Source: Deltaproteobacteria bacterium
GTDB taxonomy: Bacteria > Myxococcota_A > UBA9160 > UBA4427
Reading direction: 5' to 3'
Assembly (NCBI GenBank): GCA_029261855.1
Contig: JAJDAN010000066.1
Span: 62,001-126,000, forward strand
DNA length: 64,000 nucleotides
In this document: piece after piece, positions 1 through 6,821 of the stretch
Numbering within the stretch: the first letter of the stretch is position 1
Layout: every line of letters starts with the position of its first letter
Made by a program: the position numbers and the translations under genes
Notes under the pieces: model-generated
Database searches by the model: none
What the model saw: the letters and a program-made list of their open reading frames with translations, nothing else
Told to the model about the DNA's origin: nothing

Positions 1-449
1 GACGCTCCCGCCTTCTTGGCCGCCGTGACCGTCTCCAGCAGGGTCTCGCGCCAGCTTGGCGTGGCGATCGACTTGACCCAGGCGATCGTTTGGCCCCACA
101 CGAGCTGGGTCTGCTTGACCTTTCGTCGAGACTCAGTCGACGTGTCCACCTGGCCCAGTTCAGCCGCGGCCATGCGGTGGGCCTGGTCTTGCGCGCCAAT
201 CTCCACCTCGTCTGCAAATCGAAACGCTCTCGGCAACTCCTCGAGGAGTTGGCCGAAGTTCACGTAGAGCTGACCGCCGGGCACCAGGACACGTTGCGCA
301 AATCGCCCCAGTCCCTGTCCGAGTCGGAGTTCGTACCCGTCACTCCTCTTGTAGGGGGGTGACGTGAAGATCAGGTCCACGGTGGGCCTGATCTGCTCGT
401 TGACTGCGGCGAGTGGGCCGTGGAGGAACTGGGCTTTGGGAGTGATCAT
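1..449 (-). CDS. DNA adenine-N6/cytosine-N4 methyltransferase, 3' end cut by window edge
   Basis: The first 149 residues read open off the left edge. They contain the catalytic motif TSPPY at residues 29-33 directly after the hydrophobic strand VDLIF, as in motif IV of beta-class amino methyltransferases. A glycine turn and hydrophobic strand (VPGGQLYVNFG) follow, as in the next core strands. The AdoMet-binding FxGxG motif would lie beyond the edge in this class. The ATG overlaps the TGA of the upstream gene (ATGA), so the two are translationally coupled. The target base (A-N6 or C-N4) cannot be decided. No restriction enzyme is adjacent, so genome self-protection or marking is the likelier role (inference). 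Confidence 0.8.
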   Translation of the reverse strand, partial: MITPKAQFLHGPLAAVNEQIRPTVDLIFTSPPYKRSDGYELRLGQGLGRFAQRVLVPGGQLYVNFGQLLEELPRAFRFADEVEIGAQDQAHRMAAAELGQVDTSTESRRKVKQTQLVWGQTIAWVKSIATPSWRETLLETVTAAKKAGA

Positions 450-799
450 GGGACGGCAGTTCTCGCGACCCAGCGGTCGCGGTCGGGGCACCAGTGCACG
501 AGAGCCTTGCGACGCAGGCTCCAGATTGTCTTCATGACGCCCTTGGCAGACCGTCCGTCCAGGCTGTAGAAGGCCGTGGCCACAGCCTGGACGCCGGGGT
601 CGTCGTGGTGTACCGGGCGGCCCTCCCGCACCCAGTGCAGAACGGCCTCCTGCCGAGGCGAGAGGCGTTGGCGAAGGGTCACCCTGTATCCGCTCAGGAG
701 GTACTTCCCGCACAGACCTTGCTCGGTGGCCGCCTCTCGGGAGGGCCACGACCCAGGCAGCGGCTTATCGTCCCAATCGAGCACCACCCACCTGCTCAC
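446..799 (-). CDS. Hypothetical protein, 117 aa
   Basis: The protein is not recognised. It starts VSRWVVLDWDDKPLPGSW from a GTG that overlaps the upstream stop as GTGA. A longer reading frame upstream would overlap the previous gene deeply and was not used. The C-terminal half is basic and Trp-rich (TIWSLRRKALVHWCP). It lies directly before the methyltransferase and is coupled to it, so it may be co-expressed with DNA modification, but no function is inferred. Confidence 0.6.
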   Translation of the reverse strand: MSRWVVLDWDDKPLPGSWPSREAATEQGLCGKYLLSGYRVTLRQRLSPRQEAVLHWVREGRPVHHDDPGVQAVATAFYSLDGRSAKGVMKTIWSLRRKALVHWCPDRDRWVARTAVP

Positions 800-1386
800 G
801 CCTCTTCCTCGCGCTCCGTGGTCTCGGTCCAGCGGACGCGCAGGGTGCCCTGCCCGGTGACCTCGAACTGGCACTTGGGGTCGAGGTTCAAGCCGGCCTT
901 CTGCAGGACCTTGCGGAGCGTTGGTTCGTAGATCACCAGCCTCAGGTTGATCGGATCGTCGTGCGCTTCGATCTCGGCCTCGACCACCGCGGGTCTGGGG
1001 TCCTCAAGAATGGCCGCGCAGAGCATGCCCTTGTCGATCTCTACCGTGCGCGTCACCTCCTCCATGACCACACGGCGCACGACCTCGGGTTTGAGCCTGG
1101 CCAAGCACCCTGGCCGCTCCTCCTCTTCCTCCACGTCGTCCACCAACCCCTCCGAACTCTCAGTGTTCTTCAAGCGCTTCAACTTCCGCACGAAGTGCGA
1201 CAGGCCGCGGCTGGCGTCCTTGCGGCGGGTGTAGTGCTGGATCAGGATTCGCCCCAGCTCGGGGTGGTCTGGGTGCCAGACCTCGATCTCCCCCGTGGCG
1301 GGCTTCTGCGCCCACTCGCCGCCTAGGCTTTTGACGGCCTGGAGCGCCTTGCGTGCGTCCAGACCGTTCAGCGCGTCGCCACTCAC
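796..1386 (-). CDS. Hypothetical protein, 196 aa, possible HicA-like fold at N-terminus
   Basis: The N-terminal 70 residues (ARKALQAVKSLGGEW, then hydrophobic strands and a basic helix VRKLKRLK) resemble the alpha-beta-beta-alpha plan of small HicA/dsRBD-like folds, but no catalytic histidine pattern can be confirmed. A Glu-rich linker (EEEEERPG) separates a second half rich in beta-like segments. The GTG start overlaps the upstream TGA as GTGA. The HicA suggestion is weak. Confidence 0.6.
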   Translation of the reverse strand: MSGDALNGLDARKALQAVKSLGGEWAQKPATGEIEVWHPDHPELGRILIQHYTRRKDASRGLSHFVRKLKRLKNTESSEGLVDDVEEEEERPGCLARLKPEVVRRVVMEEVTRTVEIDKGMLCAAILEDPRPAVVEAEIEAHDDPINLRLVIYEPTLRKVLQKAGLNLDPKCQFEVTGQGTLRVRWTETTEREEEA

Positions 1387-1778
1387 AGGGCGGCCTTCTT
1401 GGCCTTCGCGACGCGGAGGCACTTCTGGCAGTTGTAGGTGTAGTCAGCGGTGACCTTGTTCTTGGCATTGATCATGACCTGTAGGCCGCACGCGGAGCGC
1501 CCACGGTTGGGATCAAAGAGGTGCCCAGTCCCACTCTCTGCGCAGTACCACTCCATGGGATCCGCTGCGGGCTCGGAATCCTTCTGGCTCAACTCCACCA
1601 ACAGCGCACCGACCGCTCGAGCCTCGTCCGGCGTCATGGACACCGCGAGGTAGCGCCCGTCGTCGAGGGTCAGCGTGAAGTGCACCCCGGAGTCGCCACA
1701 CTCCACCACGCGGCGCTCGGTGACCTGCCGCGATTTCACGAACCGCGGCGAGCCGCCCTCTCGCATAAGGAAGTGCAC
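1383..1778 (-). CDS. Hypothetical protein with C-terminal Cys motif, 131 aa
   Basis: The family is not recognised. The N-terminal two thirds look like a small beta-rich domain. The C-terminal third carries Cys residues (WYCAES, SACGL, NCQKCL) that could hold one zinc ion. The C-terminus is lysine-rich (AKAKKAAL). The GTG at 1778 is used; an in-frame ATG four codons later is an alternative. The gene sits in the middle of the leftward operon, four bases after the upstream stop. Confidence 0.6.
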   Translation of the reverse strand: MHFLMREGGSPRFVKSRQVTERRVVECGDSGVHFTLTLDDGRYLAVSMTPDEARAVGALLVELSQKDSEPAADPMEWYCAESGTGHLFDPNRGRSACGLQVMINAKNKVTADYTYNCQKCLRVAKAKKAAL

Positions 1779-1781
1779 CGC

Positions 1782-2240
1782 CTAGATCCCGTGTCGCATG
1801 TGCAGCGCTTGGGAGGTCTCGTAGTCGAGGTCCCCCCACTCCTTGGCCAGGGCCATGATCTGCCCAGGGGCAATCATGCGACTGTCGAGTGCCATGGCGA
1901 GCAGCACCTCAGCCGACGGGGGGTCACTGCACTGGTTCCTGACCGTGCCCAGGTCTGTCACCGGTTGGCTCCAGGGCGCACGGCCCGCGGCTACCACCAT
2001 GGGCCCCGCCCAAGGGCAGGCCGGGCAGCCCATGTAGCGACCTGACCCGGTCTCAGCCGTCATGAGCTTGAGGTCCTTTAGGCGCACTTCGATCTCCATG
2101 AGCTGGCGGCAGCCGCAGCCAGGGCAGGCTGCGGTCTCGCGTTCGATTGCGTCGATTAGGTTGAGGGGTGCGGCGACGGGCGCACCAGTGGGCTCGCCTA
2201 ACAGGTCGCCCAGGCCATGTTCACGTAGACGGTGGGTCAC
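1782..2240 (-). CDS. Zinc-ribbon protein, 152 aa
   Basis: A CPGCGC knuckle near residue 38 and a CPACPW knuckle near residue 73 form a likely zinc ribbon. A helical C-terminal half follows (AEVLLAMALDSRM...). The GTG start has a good Shine-Dalgarno (AGGAG, about 6 bases upstream) that overlaps the end of the preceding gene. Function is unknown; zinc ribbons in phage operons often bind nucleic acid or partner proteins (general knowledge). Confidence 0.65.
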   Translation of the reverse strand: MTHRLREHGLGDLLGEPTGAPVAAPLNLIDAIERETAACPGCGCRQLMEIEVRLKDLKLMTAETGSGRYMGCPACPWAGPMVVAAGRAPWSQPVTDLGTVRNQCSDPPSAEVLLAMALDSRMIAPGQIMALAKEWGDLDYETSQALHMRHGI

Positions 2241-2249
2241 GGGGATCTC

Positions 2250-2927
2250 CTACTTGATCTTCCAGGTGTAGAGGCGCTCGGCGAGCCACTCGATCAGTTC
2301 GGGTAGCGCGTCGAATGCCAGTGAGCGGTCGTTGGTCCAGAAGCACTGCCCGCGATCCGTGGTGGGGCAGAGGTAGTAGCGGCCTGGGGTGCCCATGTTG
2401 CGGACGCGGGTTCCCTGACCAGTTCCCTTGCAGCGAGGACAGTCTGGTCTGGTGGTGACGATCCGGGCTGTGGTGCAGATCGCGCACTCGCAATCCTGGC
2501 TCAACTTGCCGTCGCCCTTGCAGTGCGAACAGGGCCGCTGGATATCCACGGCGCGGCACGGCGTCCACCAGGTCCCCAGGCGCACGTAGGACGGGCGTCG
2601 CGTGGGCAACTTCTTCCGCTGCTGCGTGCGCCACGGGTGCACGCGCAGGCTGACCTCACCAGGCACCTCGCCGGTACCGTTGCAGTCTTCGCAGGGGCGC
2701 GGAAAGACTAGGGTGCGCCCGCGGCCCGTGCAGGTCGAGCACGGCACCAGGTCGATCTCGTCGGACTTGGGTTGGGCTCGCAGGGTCACCATGACCGCGG
2801 GCTGGCTGTCGCCTGGCTGAGGCAGCACGCAAGCGCGGTCCAACTCGACGAGGAAGTCCAGAACGGCGCCGCGGTCACCTAGAACCGCGGCTTGCCGAAC
2901 TTGAAGACGGCGGGTGTCGCGGCTCAC
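2250..2927 (-). CDS. DnaJ-type cysteine-rich zinc protein, 225 aa
   Basis: The protein has four CxxCxGxG-like knuckles (CSTCTGRG, CEDCNGTG, CSHCKGDG, CPRCKGTG), the spacing pattern of the DnaJ central zinc domain, but no J-domain HPD motif. In DnaJ this region binds unfolded protein. Here it may be a stand-alone zinc scaffold. A further C-rich loop (CECAIC) lies between knuckles three and four. The start was set to the GTG overlapping the upstream TGA (GTGA). A longer frame exists upstream but would overlap the previous gene by over 130 bases. Confidence 0.7.
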   Translation of the reverse strand: MSRDTRRLQVRQAAVLGDRGAVLDFLVELDRACVLPQPGDSQPAVMVTLRAQPKSDEIDLVPCSTCTGRGRTLVFPRPCEDCNGTGEVPGEVSLRVHPWRTQQRKKLPTRRPSYVRLGTWWTPCRAVDIQRPCSHCKGDGKLSQDCECAICTTARIVTTRPDCPRCKGTGQGTRVRNMGTPGRYYLCPTTDRGQCFWTNDRSLAFDALPELIEWLAERLYTWKIK

Positions 2928-3256
2928 GGCTTGATCCGCTTGAGCGTCAAGCGCTCGCACTCGTCGTTCTCGTCTCGGCAACCGCTGCAGGGGCGTTTCA
3001 CCTCTCGGTCGGTGCAGGTCGAGGCCTCCCAGGACTCGACGACCGTCGTCTTGGCGCACCAGTTCCAGCCGTTCAGGAGGTTGGCCACCATGCGGCGGGT
3101 CATGTCTCCGGTCACATGCCGCTCGATCTCAACGGGGGACCCCGGCGCACACCGAGCCACTTCCTTGGCGGCCTCGCGGGCCTCGTCCAAGGTGCTGGCA
3201 TAGGAGGACCCGGTGCCGTTGCCGCTGTCGTCGTCAGGCCAGGAGTAGACGATCAC
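2924..3256 (-). CDS. Hypothetical protein, 110 aa, Cys-rich C-terminus
   Basis: The protein begins VIVYSWPDDDSGNG and has an amphipathic helix (STLDEAREAAKEVARC), a layout seen in small alpha/beta proteins. The C-terminus carries Cys residues (WCAKTT, CSGCRDENDEC). The GTG at 3256 overlaps the upstream TGA; a GTG at 3265 three codons upstream is also possible. No function is inferred. Confidence 0.55.
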   Translation of the reverse strand: MIVYSWPDDDSGNGTGSSYASTLDEAREAAKEVARCAPGSPVEIERHVTGDMTRRMVANLLNGWNWCAKTTVVESWEASTCTDREVKRPCSGCRDENDECERLTLKRIKP

Positions 3257-3627
3257 CTTGACCACAGCAACCCGTAGAGCCTAGAGGCCAGCACGTAGCC
3301 CCAGCAGGATTCGCAGTAGTCCTGGCGGGAGCCGTGCGCTGGGCTCGAGCGGCGCGCCACGCACCCGCCACCTCTTGGCAGCGCACACTTGCCCAGCGGG
3401 CCCTCGTTGCCCCCTAAGGCCTCTTGTAGTTGGCGGGCCAGGTCCCGCGCCGTGGGTTCGAGGTCCCACGTGGTCACCTTGAGCGGGTCGGCGTGCTGCA
3501 CCGGCCCGCCGGCATGTTCGGACAAGCGCGCCAACAGCGTTGGCAGCACCTCCAAGGCAGCCTCTGTTGCCTGCTGGGTGGTGAGCGAGTGTGCGGTGAA
3601 CCCGCACTTGATCCAGACCGTGTCCAT
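3253..3627 (-). CDS. Hypothetical protein, first gene of leftward operon, 124 aa
   Basis: The ATG is preceded by a strong Shine-Dalgarno (AAGGAGG, 8 bases upstream), and a promoter lies just outside it, so this is the lead gene of the leftward operon. The protein opens MDTVWIKCGFTAHSLTTQQA and has a C-terminal CxxC (CESCWGY) that could bind zinc with other Cys residues. The family is not recognised. Confidence 0.65.
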   Translation of the reverse strand: MDTVWIKCGFTAHSLTTQQATEAALEVLPTLLARLSEHAGGPVQHADPLKVTTWDLEPTARDLARQLQEALGGNEGPLGKCALPRGGGCVARRSSPAHGSRQDYCESCWGYVLASRLYGLLWSR

Positions 3628-3653
3628 GGCTACGCCTCCTTGTGGCTGGCGCC

Positions 3654-3681
3654 ATTCTAGTAGCACTGTGCTACTACGCAA
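3654..3681 (-). promoter_or_regulatory. Leftward promoter with palindromic operator in the spacer
   Basis: On the minus strand, TTGCGT (3681-3676) and TAGAAT (3659-3654) are separated by 16 bases, a sigma70-like layout. The spacer is almost exactly a perfect inverted repeat, TAGTAGCAC-T-GTGCTACTA (3658-3676, 9-base arms). A protein bound there would cover the promoter, so this is a likely repressor operator. Partial AGTAGC/GCTAC copies lie at 3681-3686 and 3968-3990. Confidence 0.55.
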
Positions 3682-3716
3682 GTAGCGACTTGATACTGAC
3701 TCTTACCCCAGCAGGA

Positions 3717-3884
3717 TCAGTCGCTTGTGACACCCGCCTCTTCGCAGTCCGCGAGGAGTTCGTCGAGACCGCAGGTGCAGCCACGGGGGCGCACGGTGAG
3801 GCCGGCTGGACACCCCCCGTCGTGCGTGCGCGGCACGCGCTCCAGCAAACGCATTGCGAGCGCGTGGTAGTCAGTCTGCTGCAT
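3717..3884 (-). CDS. Small protein, 55 aa, with Cys motif
   Basis: The reading frame starts MQQTDYHALAMRLLERVP and ends ADCEEAGVTSD. It contains CPAGL and CTCG, a possible partial zinc site. A GGAG motif lies 7 bases before the ATG. Codon use matches neighbouring genes. It lies between the operator at 3658-3676 and the divergent region, so it may be a small regulator or early protein (inference). Confidence 0.6.
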   Translation of the reverse strand: MQQTDYHALAMRLLERVPRTHDGGCPAGLTVRPRGCTCGLDELLADCEEAGVTSD

Positions 3885-4080
3885 TGTGGTCTCCTAGCTG
3901 ACTTCGTCGTGTTCCCGCGGATCAGACTAGCACCTGCGCTCGGCGTGCGGTATCTTGCGCTCCTAGTTGAGTAGTACCTCGCTACCTAAACGCTACCTGG
4001 CCGCCTTACCCCAGGAGTGGCAACACGATCCGGGGTTGACGGAGGCAGGTGATAACTTGACGAACTCAGAGGAGAGCGAC
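3885..4080. promoter_or_regulatory. Divergent intergenic region
   Basis: This 196-base gap separates the leftward operon from the rightward recombination block. It holds AGTAG-TACCT-CGCTACC (3968-3984), similar to half-sites of the 3658 palindrome, a minus-strand TAGTCT (3929-3924) and a plus-strand TATCTT (3951-3956), both possible -10 boxes. A GGAGAG ribosome site precedes the GTG at 4081. Any frame through it lacks good codon use. Confidence 0.35.
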
Positions 4081-4407
4081 GTGCCCAAGGCGACGAAGTC
4101 CAAGACCCGAGCGCGCAAGAAGAAGCCAGCTCCCGCGCCGAGCCGGGACGGTCGTGCCCAGATCCATATCTACACGTCGCCTCGCCTGAAGAAGGCGATC
4201 ACCGCCAGCAGGTTCCGCGAGGAGTTTCAACCCCTCGGCGAGGAGTTGTCGGTGAGCAAGTACATTCAGGCGATCTGCGGCAAGTTGCTCGAGGCCGAGC
4301 GCGCCAACCCCACCTCCACATGGGACGAGATCTGGGCTCGTGTGATCGGTGATTCGCCGACCGAGCCGACTCGTCGCCCCGCGCAGAAGAAGAGAGTGAA
4401 GAAGTGA
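4081..4407 (+). CDS. Small basic protein with possible ribbon-helix-helix core, 108 aa
   Basis: A GTG with GGAGAG upstream gives VPKATKSKTRARKKKPAP, a lysine-rich tail. The core has a strand-like QIHIYTS followed by helices (LKKAITAS, SVSKYIQAICGKLLEAE), which resembles ribbon-helix-helix DNA-binding folds. The C-terminus is again basic (AQKKRVKK). As lead gene of the recombination block it may be an autoregulator or DNA-binding partner. The fold assignment is tentative. Confidence 0.6.
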   Translation: MPKATKSKTRARKKKPAPAPSRDGRAQIHIYTSPRLKKAITASRFREEFQPLGEELSVSKYIQAICGKLLEAERANPTSTWDEIWARVIGDSPTEPTRRPAQKKRVKK

Positions 4408-5849
4408 CCCAGCTCGTAGACCCACAGATCGTGTCCGTGCCCTGGCCAGGCCCCCCTCCTGGGGCTGAGTGGTGCGAGGCCCTCCTGAAGGCGCAGACCG
4501 AGGCCGCGACCTTGGAGGCCGTGAACGAGGGGCCGCCCAACAAGAAGGCCCGCCCCTACCAGGTCGAGGTCAAGCACCCGGTCACCGGGGAGGTTGAAAT
4601 CAACCCCCGGAGCAACCTTCCGATCACGGTGCAGAAGTTCCCGCCCATGTGGATGTACGTGAGCAAGGAGCAGTATGTCGGCGAGTGTCGGCGTCTCACG
4701 ATTCCCGGCGGCTTGATCGTGATCCAGTGGGGTGTTCCTCAGGCCTCTGGCCCCCACCGCCTGCTTCACACTGGGTTCTGGGTGGTCCACGTGGCGACCC
4801 AGCAGGGGGCTTCGATCCCCTTCGGCGTGTTCGCGTCTGCGGATCGCGGTGACCCGACCAAGGTGGCCTACTCCAATTCGCTGAGCCAGTTCATTCGAGG
4901 TCTACTGCAGATCAACACGCAGGACCAGCAGGACGAGGCCGCGCGCGACGAGTTCGGCGGCGAGCCACCCTTCCAGGGTGGGCCTCCTCAGCACCAAGGT
5001 CCCCCGCAAGGCCAGAACCAGCAGCAGTTCCGCGGCGCACCTCCGCAGAACTTCGGTCCCGGCCCGTTGCCCCAGCACCACCAGGGCCCTCCTCCCGGCG
5101 CTCCTCAGCAGGCCCCCCGCCAGCCTCAGCAGGGCGGCTACCCCCAGCACCAGCCCCAGCAGGGCGCGCCTCAGCAGGGCGGCTACCCCCAGCAGGGCGG
5201 CGGTTACCCCGCTCAGGGCCAGCCCCAGCAGGGCGCGCCTCAGCAGGGCGGCTACCCCCAGCACCAGTCTCAGCAGGGCGGGGCGCCCCACCAGGGTCCT
5301 CCCCCCGGCGCCCCCCAGCAGCACCACCAGGGCCCCCCACAGGGCCAGGCCCCGGGTCGCGTCTTCCCGCCCGTCCACCAAGAGCCTGTTGTGCAGGCGG
5401 CGCACCAGGCATTCGGGGCCCAGTCCCCGCCACCGCAGGCGCGCCACGTTCCGGTGCAGTCCGACGCCGCGCTGCAGTCCCTCCCCACCGACCTCGCACC
5501 GTCGACTCAGCCAGTGGGCGGGAATGGCAACGGAGATCCGCAGACGCCCGATCAGTGGCGCGCAGCCTTGATCCAGGCCGGTTGGAACGCGGAGATCGCA
5601 ACCGACCTCAGCAGCCTTCCGCCAGAGCAACCGATCCCCGAGGCCCTGCGGGACAAGATCGCCGGCGTGGCCATGGCCCACTTCGAGGGCAACGTGGAGC
5701 GCGTGGTTCAGGGCTGGAAGCACACTGGGTTCGAGCCCAACCCCGCGTTGCCGGCGGCTGTGAGGCCGCGCCCCACAGGACTTCACTTGCTGCGTTTTGC
5801 TGTCAGAATTCGCCCGTCCGAGGCGGCGCAGAGCGCCGCGGCGAACTAA
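4404..5849 (+). CDS. Recombination-block protein with long Gln/Pro/Gly low-complexity domain, 481 aa
   Basis: The N-terminal globular part (1-170) ends with a segment (ADRGDPTKVAYSNSLSQFI, then RGLLQI) that faintly resembles the end of ERF-type single-strand annealing proteins. That is a weak inference based on this segment and on downstream nuclease, helicase and resolvase genes. Residues about 175-335 are a disordered tract with repeated PQQGGYPQ, QGAPQQGG and HQGPP units. A C-terminal helical domain follows (PDQWRAALIQAGWNAEIA). The GTG start overlaps the previous stop as GTGA. The low-complexity tract resembles prion-like domains that drive phase separation. Function is otherwise unknown. 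Confidence 0.7.
   Translation: MTQLVDPQIVSVPWPGPPPGAEWCEALLKAQTEAATLEAVNEGPPNKKARPYQVEVKHPVTGEVEINPRSNLPITVQKFPPMWMYVSKEQYVGECRRLTIPGGLIVIQWGVPQASGPHRLLHTGFWVVHVATQQGASIPFGVFASADRGDPTKVAYSNSLSQFIRGLLQINTQDQQDEAARDEFGGEPPFQGGPPQHQGPPQGQNQQQFRGAPPQNFGPGPLPQHHQGPPPGAPQQAPRQPQQGGYPQHQPQQGAPQQGGYPQQGGGYPAQGQPQQGAPQQGGYPQHQSQQGGAPHQGPPPGAPQQHHQGPPQGQAPGRVFPPVHQEPVVQAAHQAFGAQSPPPQARHVPVQSDAALQSLPTDLAPSTQPVGGNGNGDPQTPDQWRAALIQAGWNAEIATDLSSLPPEQPIPEALRDKIAGVAMAHFEGNVERVVQGWKHTGFEPNPALPAAVRPRPTGLHLLRFAVRIRPSEAAQSAAAN
5100..5345 (+). repeat. Coding low-complexity repeat tract shared with next gene
   Basis: Short units encoding PQQGGYPQ recur with near-identical DNA. A 30-base block at 5120-5149 is identical to 6554-6583 in the next gene. 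Such repeats can expand, contract or recombine by slippage or homologous exchange. Confidence 0.75.
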
Positions 5850-5882
5850 CCCCCTACCCCTCACGTGAACGGAGAAGACGAC

Positions 5883-6701
5883 ATGACCAACGGATATGGC
5901 TACCAGCATGGTGGCCAGCAGGCTGGCCCTGGCCAGCCTCAACAGCAGGGCGGTGGCCAGAACCACGCCAACTACGGCCAGGGCGGCTACGGCGGCCAGG
6001 GCGGCTACGGCGGCCAGCAGGCCGGCTACGGACAGCAGAGTGATCAGCCGGCCCCTACGGACGGTTGGGACTCGGCGCCGGCTCCCACGGCGCCGCCGGC
6101 ACCCAACCGCGTCGAGGTGAACAGGGAGTACTGGGATCAGATCACGTACTCCAAGGGGATCATGACGGATCAGTATCCGCTCATGGCCGGCACGTTCCAG
6201 GCGACCGTGCTCTACAGCGGCGTGAAGAACGACACCGATCGGGACGGCCAGATCAGGGGCGACGGCAAGTTGCTCAACCTGCTGCTGGGTGTCGAGACAC
6301 CCAATGGTCCCCGGAAGGTCTACGTTGACCTCTCCAAGACGCGCATGCCCGACAGGTGGAACGCCTTTCAGGCCGCGGCACTGCCGGAAATGGTCAACAG
6401 CCAGGTCCAGTTCCGCTCGATCCACGCCAAGGGTCGCGTCCTCATGGTCGAGATCGACTACGGCAAGGGCAAGTACGGCCAGACCGGCGAGGACCCACGT
6501 CTCGGAGTCACTAGGTTCCACGCGCTCGGCGCTCAGCCTCAGCAGCCCCAGCACCAGCCTCAGCAGGGCGGCTACCCCCAGCAGGGCGCGCACCAGCCTG
6601 GGGCCTACGTCCCGGGCCACGGGCAGACCTACGGCGCCCCCGACTCCAGCACGCCCACCATGCAGGCCATGGGCGTTCAACCGGGCCAGGTCCCCTTCTA
6701 A
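5883..6701 (+). CDS. Possible ssDNA-binding-like protein with FUS-like Gly/Tyr/Gln tails, 272 aa
   Basis: The start is the ATG after CGGAGAAG. Residues 1-55 are a Gly-Gln-Tyr tract with GGYGGQ units, very like the low-complexity region of eukaryotic FUS-type proteins. The core (about 75-220) has alternating strand-like segments (FQATVLYSG, LLNLLLGVET, KVYVDLSK, RVLMVEIDYG), compatible with an OB-type fold. The C-terminal 50 residues return to PQQGGYPQ repeats. Position between the possible annealing protein and the nuclease suggests a single-strand-binding role, but no family match can be confirmed. A hairpin terminator follows. Confidence 0.65.
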   Translation: MTNGYGYQHGGQQAGPGQPQQQGGGQNHANYGQGGYGGQGGYGGQQAGYGQQSDQPAPTDGWDSAPAPTAPPAPNRVEVNREYWDQITYSKGIMTDQYPLMAGTFQATVLYSGVKNDTDRDGQIRGDGKLLNLLLGVETPNGPRKVYVDLSKTRMPDRWNAFQAAALPEMVNSQVQFRSIHAKGRVLMVEIDYGKGKYGQTGEDPRLGVTRFHALGAQPQQPQHQPQQGGYPQQGAHQPGAYVPGHGQTYGAPDSSTPTMQAMGVQPGQVPF

Positions 6702-6757
6702 GGGGATCGGTTCACGATCTCAGGAGGTCGGCGGTGGCGCTGGCCCTCTACTGCGCA

Positions 6758-6794
6758 GCGCCCCCGGAAGGTCCACCTGGCCTTCCGGGGGCGC
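6758..6794 (+). terminator. GC-rich hairpin terminator
   Basis: A perfect 14-base stem (6758-6771 with 6781-6794) and a 9-base loop lie in the gap after the low-complexity protein. No T-run follows, so termination efficiency is uncertain. It could alternatively be a processing or attenuation hairpin before the nuclease gene. Confidence 0.5.
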
Positions 6795-6821
6795 CTTACC
6801 GCCCTCTTGTTGTGAGGTCTT

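Noticed and set aside
5100-5345. Possible CRISPR array
   Set aside because: Repeats are short, in frame and encode PQQGGYP; there are no unique spacers of constant length.
4902-6680. Long minus-strand frame (592 codons) opposite the low-complexity genes
   Set aside because: It mirrors the repeats of two clearly coding plus-strand genes; its Leu/Arg/Gly-rich composition is that of an antisense shadow.
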